A stretch of DNA of 64,000 nt, from assembly GCA_948099385.1 (NCBI GenBank), contig CANUEZ040000012.1, positions 11,573,501-11,637,500 of the forward strand, in the 5' to 3' direction. This DNA is from Fasciola hepatica (Eukaryota > Platyhelminthes > Trematoda > Plagiorchiida > Fasciolidae). The position numbers and the translations under genes were made by a program. Below, in pieces: positions 46,842 through 58,330 of this stretch; the stretch's first letter is position 1; each line of letters starts with the position of its first letter. The notes beneath the pieces are model-generated. The model saw only the letters and a list, made by a program, of their open reading frames with translations, was not told the origin of the DNA and did no database searches.

Positions 46842-48220
46842 ATGAATGGGACAAAGGTTGATCCCATTGGTCAGGCAGTAAGCTGTGGGAACAAGGAATG
46901 CACGGACCTAGTGCAAGATGAGGGAATTCAATGCGACCAGTGTTGCATTTGGTTTCATCAAAAGTGCTCCAAGCTGGAAGAGAAAGACTTCGAGCTGCAC
47001 ATCAAGTACCCATCGCTCAAGTGGATATGCGCCCATTGCTTTGCGTTTGCAAGGGAGTGCTCGCGTATAATTCGAGGCGAGCTGGGGAAAGGGGACACAA
47101 ACGTGGAGCTGGAACCAAGACTAGAGAGAGCCGTTTCGATCCATAGCCTAGAGGGAAAGGAAAACCGGGTGCCAGAGCACAAAAATAAAAAAGGCAACCC
47201 AAGCCAAAGGGCAAAGAAGGAAAAGAGGTAGCAGGATTCACCAACGTGGGGAAAAGCCTCCTGACGGAAGTGGAAGCCCTCAAGGAGCAGGTCAAACGCC
47301 TAGATGCTGAGGTGCAGCGCATGAAGCGTGACACTGAGGTCATGGCAGACAGAAGTAGAAGACTGCTACTTCATAACCTTAGGGAGAACATTGTAAAAGA
47401 CGGTAGAATCAGGAAGGAGGAAAACCGCCGGCATGTGACTGAGGTTCTTAGGATGGCTGGCCTACCTCCCACGACACCAATAGTCAAGTGCCATCGAATA
47501 GGACTATGGCGTGGAGCACAACCAGCGCCGCCACGACCCCTGGTAGTTGTATTCCACAGTGTCTACTGGAGGGATATGCTGCTGTCCAGGGCGGGAGCAG
47601 TTGAGGGCAACACGCAGGGAATGGTTAGGGTTACACCTGACAGCCCAGCATTTGTGAAACCGGCTAATGCCATAGTCTCGCTGAGAACGGGCACACCTGA
47701 TCTTAAGAGGCCAAAGCTACATATAGCGAAACTGGAGATGACTCCTCTTGGGAAGTCAACACCTAAGGCCCAAGGAGTAATCCAGGTACCAAGGGTGGCT
47801 TCAGGCTCCGGTATACAAAAAGCCAAAGATCAGAAAGTTCGAAAGACCAAAAAGAAGGGGACTCACAGGGCATTTAGTCCGGTTGGGGTTGAGAACGTGC
47901 AGCCAGCCAGCCCGATTCTAAAGGATACCCCCAAGAAATCCTCTCTGGTGCACCCAGCGAAGTTGGAGGTATCAGAGGGAAAAGCCGAGGAAACCAGTTG
48001 GGCTAAGGTGGTCGCAAGACCATCCCGGCCCATCGGTACGGCGACTCAGAAGGGGGTAACGTCCTTTGGGCATGTCGAGCCTGACACTGGGGCGACGGGT
48101 GGAAAAGAAAAAGCCACGACACTCAGAGTCTCACTCGATATGCAAGATGCTGCACCGCTGACACCTTTAGAGGCAAAAAACGGGGCATCACCTCGGAGAT
48201 TGCGCCCGAGGATACCCTAG
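46842..48220 (+). pseudogene. P1 ORF1 with PHD-type zinc finger
   Basis: ORF1 of a CR1-like non-LTR element. Residues 15-66 form a C4HC3 finger: C15, C20, C31, C34, H39, C42, C63, C66, with the Trp two residues before C63 as in PHD fingers. The protein may bind RNA or chromatin; PHD-like fingers are known in ORF1 of some CR1 elements. The frame ends at a TAG at 47229-47231; the next frame (47246-48220) continues with a coiled coil (LLTEVEALKEQVKRLDAEV) and a segment with RMAGLPPTTPIVKCHRIG. One frameshift at about 47230-47250. Basic, Pro- and Lys-rich C-terminal part. Confidence 0.8.
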
Positions 48221-48234
48221 CCCTAGAATTAGCA

Positions 48235-50979
48235 ATGAAGTCAGTAACGAGGACCAGGGAACCGTCAATATGGTACACCAACACCTGCAGTCTCCCGGGA
48301 AAAAGAGGGGAGTTGACGGCTAGGATCGCAGAGTCTGAGGTCGTTGCATTGACGGAAACTTGGATAAAGCCATATACTGACATGCGCTTCCAGGGATACG
48401 CTGCCTACAGACAGGATAGAACAGATGGAAGGCAGGGGGGCGGAGTGGCACTTCTAATACGGACCGACATAGGCCATTGGGAGGCTCCGTTCAACTTAGT
48501 CTCCGGTAATGTACAGGTCAGATCCTGCTTTATTAAGATAGAGGGGCGTACAGTATGCATTATCTGTATCTACAGGGCACCGCTAGCCACAGATGAGGAA
48601 GATGTTGAGCTCTTCCAAATGCTGGATGCGGTGCTGGCACAGACAAAGGAGTTCATCTTATTAGGGGATCTCAATCTACCCGAAATTAACTGGGAAAGCG
48701 GGATCGCACCAAGGGGATCAACGGGCGACAAGTTTCTGCAGTGGGTCCAGTTACATGCACTTACGCAGCATGTGACACAGGCCGCTAGACACAGAGGTGG
48801 ACAGCACCCGTCTCTCCTTGACTTAATCATAACGCGGCACCATCAGGACGTTAAGGAAATTAAGTGGAAAGAGCCACTTGGAAAAAGTGATCATGTAGTC
48901 CTAAGGGTCACACTAAGACTAAGCAAGGCGCCGAAGGAAATCGTGTTACGTCGGCGCTATGGGAGAATCAACATAGGTGAACTGAAGAAGGCGGCGGAGG
49001 AAATTCAGTGGACACCGAGACACACAAATGCCTCCGTAGAGGAACGTTGGGAGACCATCAAGATGGGGCTACTCGAACTTACAGATGAGTTCGCACCCCT
49101 GATGGTGGCAAGCAGTAGAAGTCTACCCCCATGGTGGAAGTCAAAGGTCCGCAAGGCCATAGTTATTCGTAGGCAACGATGGGCGGCTTACAAGCTGTAC
49201 AGAACTCAGGGGGCATGGAATAGCTATAAGATGGCTAGGAACAGGGCTCAAGAGATCCAAAGAGTGGAGAAATATGCTTTCGAGCGTCGGTTAGCTGCGT
49301 CGGTCCGCACAAACCCAAAGCGATTCTACGCCTACGTGCAATCTCACAAACGTATGAGAGAGAGCGTAGCAACTTTGGAAGGAGCACAGGACAACTAGCT
49401 CTAAACGACGAAGACAAGGCTGACACGCTCTTGGAATTCTTCAAGAGCATATATCGACCAGAAAATAGTTTGGAGGAAAGAATGGAGGGCCCACAGGCGC
49501 CTCCAATACCCGAACTTACTGTAGGAGAAGAAGAAGTGTACGCAGAGTCGCAAACTTTGAATAGAAACAAAGCAGCAGGTCCAGACGGGATTCATCCAGC
49601 AATCGTTCAGCCTCTGGCCGAGGTCCTGAAGGCTCCGGTGACGAAGCTGTATGAAACGTCACTTAGAGAGGGAATTGTGCCGGGAGACTGGAGGAGAGCA
49701 ACAGTGGTAGGCACTTACAAGAGTGGACCCGGCAAAAGGCGGAAAATTACCGGCCGGTTAGCTTGACTTCAGTACTGTGTAAGTGCCTGGAGCGAATAGT
49801 CAGGAAGCAGATCTCTAGGCATTTGGTTCAACACAACCTCATATCAAATGCTCAGCATGGGTTTGTGGCAGGGCGATCCTGTCTGACGAATCTCCTGCTG
49901 TTCCTCGATGAGGTAACCAAGCGTCTGGACGAAGGGCAATCGATTGCGGTCTGTTACTTGGACTTCAGCAAGGCATTTGATTCCGTGAACCACAGATTTC
50001 TGGACGTCAAACTGCAGTCCATGGGAATTGTTGGAAAGGCAAGACAATGGATAAGTAGTTTCTTAGCAGGGCGAACCTTTAGTGTTAAGGTGGGGAACCA
50101 TGTTTCAAAACCGGAAGGTGTAACAAGTGGGGTGCCACAGGGCTCGGTGCTCGGCCCTCTGCTCTTCCTCATCTTCATCAACGACCTAGCACGTGGGCTT
50201 ACAAACCCCACCTTTATGTTTGCCGATGACGTCAAGATAGCGGGAGTAGATATAGAACTTGACGTGTTAGCAGTACAAAACTGGGCACGGAAATGGGACC
50301 TTCCACTAAACCTCACCAAGTGTCAATGCCTGGCCAAAAATACAGGGGCTAGTGGGAATGGTGTGGGTTCGTTGCAAGTGGTCTCGCAGGCCAAAGACTT
50401 AGGAGTTATAATGGACAACAGCTTTAAGCCGTCAAAGCAGTGCACCTCAGCAGCCAATACGGCCAGGAGAGAACTCTTTCGAGTTAGATCCATTATGTCG
50501 CGTAGAGATCCGGAGATTTTCGTTCCGATATATCAGTCCATAGTTAGGCCGCATATGGAGTACTGCGTGCAGGCCTGGGCACCGTACTACCAGAAAGATA
50601 TCGACTGTCTGGAGAAAGTGCAAGGGCTAGCCACTAGAATGGTTGCTGGGCAAAGGGGGTTTAACTACACAGAGCGTCTCCGTGCCCTAGACCTATTCTC
50701 GATGGAAAGACGGCGCATTCGCGGGGATTTAATAGAAACCTTCAAGGTAATGAAAGGACTGTCAGGAATAAGTCGAGAAGACCTTTTTTCTCTGATCCCC
50801 GAGAGAGGCACAAGGGGGCATAGCCTTAGATTACAAAGGAAACATTCGAGGCTCCGAATTAGGGCGAAGTACCCTATTGGAATAAGCTCCCGGAAGAGGT
50901 CATAAATACCACAACAGTGAAGGCCTTTAAGAAAGCAGTAGACTCATGTTGGGTGGCAGTATACCCCGAGTTATGTTAA
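48235..50979 (+). pseudogene. P1 ORF2 endonuclease-reverse transcriptase
   Basis: Nearly complete ORF2. Endonuclease (48235-49398): WYTNTCSLPGKRGELTARI, VVALTETWIKPYTD, RQGGGVALLIR, CIICIYRAP, LLGDLNLPEINWESG, LLDLIITRHHQDV and GKSDHVVLRVTL, so the catalytic Glu, Asp/Asn and Asp-His are visible. RT: NKAAGPDGIHPAIVQPL (49431-49766), then AVCYLDFSKAFDSVNH, GVPQGSVLGPLLFLIFINDL and FMFADDVKIAG (49763-50905), with catalytic Asp residues intact. The C-terminus has LEKVQGLATRMVAGQRG and RRRIRGDLIETFKVMKGL. Three frame changes at about 49390, 49755 and 50865; the natural stop is at 50977-50979. It begins 15 bases after the ORF1 stop. Confidence 0.9.
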
Positions 50980-51164
50980 GCAGCTTTTAGGGTCAGATGC
51001 AATTTACTTATTGTTTCCACCTTACTCTGCCAGGGCTGATACTGCACAAAATTTCTGCCTTTCAGAAAAAGAAAATCACGCAGTGTTGGGAGCTACGGAA
51101 ACGCGCCGACAACACAACTATCTGGACACACGATTGGCTCTAGCCACACCAAGTCCTGTGCAAA
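50980..51164 (+). other. P1 3' UTR
   Basis: Short 3' region conserved in P2 and partly in P3 (TGCCTTTCAG, GTGTTGGGAGCTA, GACAACACAA, GATTGG). It is probably recognised by the element RT. Confidence 0.7.
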
Positions 51165-51207
51165 CTGAACTGAACTGAACTGAACTGAACTGCACTGAAC
51201 TGAACCC
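51165..51207 (+). repeat. P1 pentameric tail (TGAAC)n
   Basis: About eight ACTGA/TGAAC units, one interrupted by TGCAC. A pentamer tail marks the 3' end of the element. Confidence 0.85.
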
Positions 51208-52335
51208 ATGTCTGACCTTGATGCGGTTCCTGGGCTCGAGGACGTTAGTTTCTGAAGTGGCTTCGGCGTGAATTTCGATCGCGATGGCTCCGGACGCTAC
51301 CGTTCGCTACTCCAGGGCAACGGATACTTTTGAGTATTTCAATCTATGCGCCATATGTGATTCCGATGAACGTCAATGCACATTCTCGCAGCGGAGTCTA
51401 CAGTTTTGTCGAAATCCTCTCGGAGATTCGTTGTCAGCATCTGGCACCAGCAGCACATTGCTAGGCCCTACGCTGGTCTCTAAGGGGCTAACTCTGGGTG
51501 GGGACGGTTTAGTGCTAGGCGTGATTTTTTGTAGTGTTCATGAAAAAGTATTTGCTTTTGTGAAGTTTTTTAATACTAATGTATTCATTGCGTAGTAAAA
51601 TGGTGACACGAATTTGCCCATTGACATATCAGGTCGCTGTTTTTCTTTAGGCATACTTCATATCGCACATTGTGTGTCGAATTCCCTTTCAGTGATATAC
51701 TGGTAGGTTACTGCTAGACTTAGGTGCAACAAAGCATGTCTGAAATTGGGTGTTGGAAATGACCAGCAAAAAGCCACTGCTTGTTCGAGCATTCTCTGGG
51801 ACATATCCAACCAGAGCCCAGTGTGACCCCGGTAGTGGTGCGCGACATTTCCAGTGAAGCCACTCAGCGGATGCTCGTTGTTTACGCATCCGGGGCCGGG
51901 GTGAGAATAATTTCATTAACCAAAGTTCTCCGGTTCCCTCTACTTTGACTGTTATTAGTTTCTTATATGATACCAATAGAGGTATATTTTCTGATTTTTA
52001 TGCCGAAGCAATGTGGTTATCATTAGTTTGTCTTATCAAATTCCCGTGTATTCTTATTAGCTAGTCGTGGGATTCGTCGACGACTTGCCACTGTAACTAG
52101 CGTTTGAAACTCCGGCGTGTGATCAAGACCGACGCAGACCACCGGAAATTATAATCAGTCTTAGATGCTCTCGCGTGATGATCCAACGCGTAGGCTCTTC
52201 CCGCCAATGTCCGACGATGTGCTCAGATGCAGTTGGGGAGTACGAGTCCTAACGGCCTCTGCTCCTTCCAGAGGGCAACTGTATAAGTGACCACCGATGA
52301 ACAAGACTTCAGAGTGACAGCTGTCACAACTACAC
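51208..52335. other. unassigned
   Basis: No gene recognised. The plus frame 51284-51595 (103 codons) starts with ATG but has no known domain. Confidence 0.3.
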
Positions 52336-52339
52336 ACCA

Positions 52340-52790
52340 CGCATGTTAGACCTCGGTTGGAGTATGGTGCTGCGGCCGCATACCCGTGCACAGCTGCCAA
52401 GTCAGCCGAGCTTGAAAGAGTTTAGAAAGCTGCTACTTGTCTCATTGCTGGTCTACGCGGAACTGGCTACGAAGGTCGCCTACAAGCTACCGGGATGTTT
52501 TCAGAGACAGGGTACACGGCGACCTCATTTGCGTCCGTCGCAATATCTAAGGCGATCTACGACCAGAACTACAAGCGGTCTTTGAACTACGTAGACCTTG
52601 TACGCGGGGGCACTCACTGATACTCTTAAAGCTGGAATCTATTGGTTTGCCGCTGATATACCGCCGGTCCTAAAGAGTCACCAACATTTGGAACTCACTC
52701 CCAGCGGAAGAGGTGCATGATCCAATCTTCAAGCGAAAACCAGACGACTTTCTGACTAATAAGTGGTGTGATTCTCTTTTTTGAGACCTC
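52340..52790 (+). pseudogene. non-LTR RT C-terminal scrap
   Basis: Plus frames read VRPRLEYGAAAAYPCTAAKS, then ELERVQKAATCLIAGLRG and GYEGRLQATGMF, the thumb region of CR1/jockey-type RTs (compare P1 VRPHMEYCVQAW and LEKVQGLATRMVAG). The rest is lost. It is distinct from both the P and Q families. Confidence 0.65.
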
Positions 52791-53039
52791 ATCCAAGGGC
52801 TGTCGTGACGATGCTTACACGGGAGGTTTCCCTCTGCCTGTAATCCTAAGAACTGAAGACAGAAGTGGGCTCGCAGCTAAAAAACCCTAATCACACCGAC
52901 TATGCGTATGTCTCAGTGCAGGGCATATTAATGCCACTTGCTGGTCGTTTGGGTAGCTATGTTGCGATGCCCTCAAACTTCAGTACACCTTATACATATG
53001 CCCTAGAGTGGAGTTTGTCGGAGCTGTGACATTCTGCAC

Positions 53040-53400
53040 GACCGCTAGGTTCATGAAGCTGGAGAACGAGCAGCGAGTTGCCACTCGTGTGGAATCAGTA
53101 ACGACGAGCTGTTGAAGTTCACTGGATTGTTCCCAGAGGCTTATTAGAGAGTAAAAAGTGATCTGATTTTCATCTGGTGAATACTTCGGGCGAGATGGGA
53201 CCTAAGCCGCAAGCGAAATTCCCTTCCGTAACGAATCGCGCACAAAGGGCATTCGATGAGGTTCATGAAGCTGCCATTGGTTTCATTATCGCCGGTCTAC
53301 CGTCTGTTCACGAGGGAGACTGACGCGCGGAACTTACTGCCAGTTGACATAGTGAAGGAGAAAAATTGTAAGTAGTTTAGTCGGAAACTGTGCACATGAA
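53040..53400 (+). pseudogene. second non-LTR RT C-terminal scrap
   Basis: Plus frames read LLKFTGLFPEAY, KSDLIFIW, then MRFMKLPLVSLSPVYRLF and ETDARNLLPVDIVKEKNCK, the typical end of a non-LTR RT (R-x-DLI and N-LP boxes). Frame changes between pieces. It may be the same family as the scrap at 52.3 kb or another. Confidence 0.55.
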
Positions 53401-53924
53401 TATCTGTCTTGATGCCAAAGACAGGGGCGGAGGGTGATAATGCTCGCACAAGGTTTTCCCACTTATTACGAAGATTGTAAAACAGGTACTGTATTGTTCA
53501 TTCTTTTGGTTTGCACCCATGGATCGCATCGGAACTCTGTCTCGTGATTAACACAACGTCATCGTATATGGTAAGTGTATTCGCCACACGCATACAGCGT
53601 GCAGAAGGCTAATTTGCAACCTCGGTAGCGCTGAAGTATTTAGCGCTCACATTTGTACCACAATGTTCTTGTTAGTCCTAATTGGAGATTCGTCCGACTG
53701 ACTGGTAAAGGCTTTGTGGCACACCGTTGCGTTTGTTTCACGTGCTGTCGTCGTTCATAAGTATTTTTTTACATTTTCCACACCAGATTCGTCACTTTAA
53801 GTCTCAGGATCATGGTTACCAGTTTCCTACTCACAATGAATTGACTCTACACAGTCACAAGCTTTTGCTCGGTCTGCTCACTCGTGAAGCAACTAAGAGC
53901 TTACTACCCTCACTAACATTCACG
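53401..53924. other. unassigned
   Basis: No gene recognised between the RT scrap and the RTE-1 5' region. Confidence 0.3.
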
Positions 53925-55240
53925 TATGAGGCTGCACCTTAATGTGGTATGACGGCTTGCACGTCTCAGCGACCCAACGAGCTATACAGGATGGCTTACC
54001 TCAAGCCGATCCGGAAGGTCAATATGTAGAGGTCTGGCGAGGTAGTCTTCCGGCCTTCTAGGTTGGAGGTCGATTTTGGCTGACAACTCAGTCGGTAAAA
54101 TCAGCCTCCAAATGCCTCGGTATGGTCGAGGATGGGCGTCTCAGGCTCAGAGATGGTTACCCGTTCTGAACACCTTAAAATGCTCCCAAATGACCGTGCG
54201 TCTAACACAGCCTCTGCTGATGAAGCCCTACTCACTGCCTTCACGTGGCGCAGGTGTTCCCACCAAAGTGGGAGGACAAAAATGGCCGGCGCTCTCCACC
54301 GGGTTGACTGACTGATAGTCAGTCTAAGGGAGATGGTTAAACCCTAATTCCAAACCAACTACGGGTGGCGTATGAGGCGTGCAACGGTCTGCCCACCGGC
54401 ATCTGTGGCGAAGAGGTGCACTGGGCGCCCAGGATGTGTGGTCTGATTCGAAGGGCGTATAAATTGAGCATTCAATCACCGGCTCCCAGTGGGCTACGGA
54501 CCCCACGTTTCCTCCCGCTGTCTTGTGGGTTGAACTTTAGATAACTGAAGACTTCGGTTGTGAACCGCTAAAAAAACCACCTGCTTTGACTTGGGCAACC
54601 TGGCAACATTGCGCCCACAAACAAATCATGGATTCGGACTACCTACCCCTTCCTCACCGATTTTACCATGTCTTGTTTGGCACAGTCCAAAATCAGGCGG
54701 ATGTGAATTAAAAGAAGAAAAAGAATCAATGGAAGAATATTTGATCCAGCCAAATGAGCTTTCACTCAGATTGTCCCCACTGCCTTGTGAACAGGTTCTT
54801 GTCAAACCTAAAGGCTTTATCTGAGAACCCAAACCGTTCTGCTGTTTAGCGGCTGAACACCCTAGCAGTACCCGTTCAATATCTCCAATAAACTGCATGA
54901 ATGCAAAGAATTCCATACCGCATCGATCGTCTTTCAGGATAATCAGGATCGCGATGCCCATTGCATCGAGCGGGATGGGTGGTAGAAAAGTAGGCTACTG
55001 CTCAGAGTCTCTTTTTTCATTCATCCTTTGTCTTCTCTCTCCAACCGCATCTCTTTGCCCCCTTTACCCACCCATAATGCTCTCACTGATAACACCCTCG
55101 ATACTCGCAACGGTTCGTTATCGAATTCAGTCGTAACTAATCCTCAATCTAGTAGTTCACATTTCTCAATCCTCGTGAGCCTTTAAATCCCGGCTTCTTT
55201 AACGTGCATACACTCATGCGGGCCGGTCAAAAGGTGTGCC
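53925..55240 (+). other. RTE-1 5' region
   Basis: Colinear with the RTE-2 5' region (57685-58340): a GCACCTTAATGTGGTATGAC start, CAACTCAGTCGGTAAAATCA, GGAAGAATATTTGATCCAGC and CCCATTGCATCGAGCGGGAT. RTE-1 has about 600 more bases between the second and third landmarks, so RTE-2 is deleted there or RTE-1 has an insertion. No long frame. Confidence 0.65.
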
Positions 55241-57460
55241 TAGTGCCTACAATAGATCCTCTGAAGATTGGTGTCTGCTGCGTAAGTAAAACGTATCCAG
55301 GATTTGAGCAGTGTGATTCAACTAACTGCTCCTGGTATCTCATCGAGGTATTTTCTGCGCACCTCGGGAGACGAAGCAGCTAGAGCTGTGGGTCGACGTG
55401 GTGTAGGAATAGTCTTGACTGACAAGGCTGAAGCTGTACTTTTGAACTGGATCCCGGTTACTAGTGGCTTATGTACTGTGAGACTCCAGGGGTTAGTTGA
55501 CGTCCGAAAGGATAGTTGTGTTAAGCGCAGATCCTTTGTGATCTCGGCATGCGCTCCAACAAACTACAGCTCTTACACGTAGAAGAATGAGTTCCGTGAT
55601 GAACTCGCCACTCGTTTGCGAGTGAAAAGTCCCTAATATTGTGCTAGCTGGTGATTTTAATGCACGATTTGGCAAACTTAGTGCATCAGATGCCTGTTTA
55701 GGTGGGCGTGGTGCCTTATCCGCCCAGCACACAGATAACGGTAATAGGCTTCTCCGGTTTTGTGCAAACAATCAGTTATTCCAACAAAACTAGCGTTGCA
55801 CAGCGACATGGCGCTCTAACTCTACAGGTACTCTGAATCAGATTGATCATATCGCAGTAAGCTACCGGTGGCGTAGTTCTGTCCAAATCTGTAGACCCTA
55901 CTGGTCCACACACATGGAGTCAGACCTTGTATTAGATTTATTGCGATTCCTGATCCAGCTCCATGGTCATCGACGCAAACCACACACCGGGTTAGCCGTA
56001 CAACGTTTTTCTTACCCAGAATTTTGCACCAGTTATGAACATAAACTATCACACCACCGAGGAACTATGACGAACAGCAATGTAGAGGAGCACTGGGCCC
56101 ATATCGAACGGGCGATGTACGTGGCAGCAAGTTTCACCTGTCGTCCTAAATCTGATGTCCATCAAATATACTGAATTTCTCGAGAGTCGCTCAGTCTAAT
56201 GAAGCAAAAACGCCAGCTTTTGAACTCTGGGGAAATGAATAAGATGGGAAGACGTCTAAAAAAGCAAGTTACAAAAAGCCTTGAGATGGAACACGAAAGT
56301 TGGTGGGTCAGTGTAACTGAAGAAATGGAAGTAGCATTTTCTTCAAGTAACAGTCAGAGGCTGTTCTAACTTGTTTGCGACACTGGTGGACGGCGAAACC
56401 CGGTCAGTGAAACGATATGCGATAGAAATGAGGAGCTGGTTCATGGCAAACAACTTAGGCTCAACCGTTGGGTCGAATGCTTCAAAGAGCTTAGTTGGCC
56501 GCGCGCTAGTGTAGCTACTTTGACGTCAGCAACTGCGACTACTTTACTGTGGCTGGCTCCTTGGAGAAGATAAGCTGGCTTCATGAATGTCTCTAATCGC
56601 GGCTGCCCATGCAGGACAATTAGCAGAGAGGTCCTTGCAGAAAAAAAGCGTGTGAATGACATAATCATGAAGTTTCAGGGTGTTTGGTACAAGAGACCTT
56701 CTCAGCGTCACTGGGCTTTTTTCGAGGATGCATCTCAAGCCTTCGCACAATCAAGTGCGGGCTAAAAGACAGCAGCATGTTGATTCATGGTTGCCGACGG
56801 CTCCCTAAGAGCTTGTTCGCCATTCGACTGAATTGAGTCCATGCAGCTCAGTTCGACGAATTTCCTTCACAGCCGTTGAATTTTACGGTAAGTCTCATCC
56901 GTTCATTCAGGGGTAACTGTCTTCGCATGCCGAACACCATCTTACTAAGATTTTTTGGACATCGATTATCCTCGGCCGGATTTAGCCCACCTTATCCAGC
57001 GGTCTTTTAGGGTATGGCCGCTGATGCATGTTTCAGCTTCGTGGGGCCACCGATAAGAGCTAGTTACCTGATGGAGATCAAATAGATAGACGTCCCAAGG
57101 GCAGGATAGTCTACCAACTCAGAGGTGTTGCTCCTTGCGGACACCCCAATGCGATCCCTTGGTAAATATCACCTGAACCCCGTCAGAAGTGGAAGTAGAG
57201 TCGAACATTCGATTACTAAGGCGCGGAAAAACGGCCGGTCCCGATAAAATCCCTCCAGTTCTTTTCACACAGGGTAGTGATGTCATGATAAAATCACTTA
57301 CCACCTTGGCCCGTGGTTTTTGGAACGAGGAGCGTATTTCGTTATTATGGAGTGTGTCACTAATTGTACCGATCTACAAAGAGGGAACACGCAATAATTG
57401 TAGTCATCTTCGTGAAATCAGTTTAATTCCCATAGTCAACAATATATTAGCCACTTAATC
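55241..57460 (+). pseudogene. RTE-1 endonuclease and start of RT
   Basis: RTE-type non-LTR element, decayed. Endonuclease pieces: SSVIQLTAPGISSRYFLRT and AVGRRGVGIVLTDKAEAV (55304-55582), an AGDFNARFGKL-type box near 55650, and SDLVLDLLRFLIQLHGHR (55914-56174). RT start (57189-57458): VESNIRLLRRGKTAGPDKIP and IVPIYKEGTRNNC. The reading breaks many times and stops at 57458 where the element is truncated. A segment of about 620 bases (56545-57170) with no match in RTE-2 interrupts the linker. Confidence 0.8.
56545..57170. mobile_element. unidentified insertion in RTE-1
   Basis: RTE-1 and RTE-2 are colinear up to GCAACTGCGACT (about 56545 and 59705) and again from GAAGTGGAAGTRGAGTCGA (about 57185 and 59740). 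The extra bases in RTE-1 have no frame or termini that I recognise. Reciprocal deletion from RTE-2 is unlikely because the RTE-2 protein reads straight through. Confidence 0.5.
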
Positions 57461-57684
57461 ATTTTTCCACTCAGTTTTCCCATCCCATCTAAACACTAAA
57501 CTCTAGACACACCTTTAGGCGTTAGGACTTCACCGACTGAGATGGTTTTCGCTAATTTCTGGCCTGTTCACCTTGGAGCGACTGTTGTTCTGTATCTGAT
57601 GTTCCCGTGTATGTTTCCAATTTCACTAAGACTGTTCTCCAAGATATGCATCCTTACATTTCCCCGCTTCTCAAAACCATCACG
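57461..57684. other. unassigned junction between RTE-1 and RTE-2
   Basis: Short stretch with no recognisable gene or repeat. Confidence 0.3.
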
Positions 57685-58330
57685 ACGAGACTGCACCTTG
57701 GCGTGGTGTGATGGCTTGCGCGCCTCGGCGATCCAAAGAGTTATACAGGATGGCTTCTTTATTTGGAGATGCTATCATGCCTGAAAGGCCAGTGGATAGA
57801 AGCCAGAAGAAGTCCAGTCTCCCGGTCCTCCAGGTTGGGGGTCGGTTTGAGCGGGCAACTCAGTCGGTAAAATCAGTGGAAGAATAATTGATCCAAGCAA
57901 ATGGGCTTCCACTAAGCCATCCCGCTGCCTTGCGGATAGGTTCTTGTTAGAACTAAAGGCTTTGGTAGATGATTCTAATCGTTCTCCTGCTTTGGGGCTG
58001 GATGACCTAGCAGTACCCATGCAACATCTCCCATGAACTTCATGAATATAAAGAATTCCATACTGCATCGGTCGTCGAGCAGGATAATCAGGACCGCGCT
58101 GCCCATTGCATCAAGCGGGGTGGGTAGCGAAAAGTGGGCTACTACTCAGAGATCCCTCTCCTATTCAACCTTTGTCTCCTGTCCCCAACCACCTCTCTTT
58201 TACCTATCTATCCACCCATAATGATCCCACTGATAACACGACCGATACTCGCAACGATTCGCTGTCCAATAGTGTCGGGAATAATCCTCTGTCTGGCAAC
58301 TCACATTTTGTCAAGCCTCGTCAGCCTCTG
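57685..58330 (+). promoter_or_regulatory. RTE-2 5' region
   Basis: Matches landmarks of the RTE-1 5' region and precedes the endonuclease frame; it should hold the internal promoter, though no motif can be named. Confidence 0.55.
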
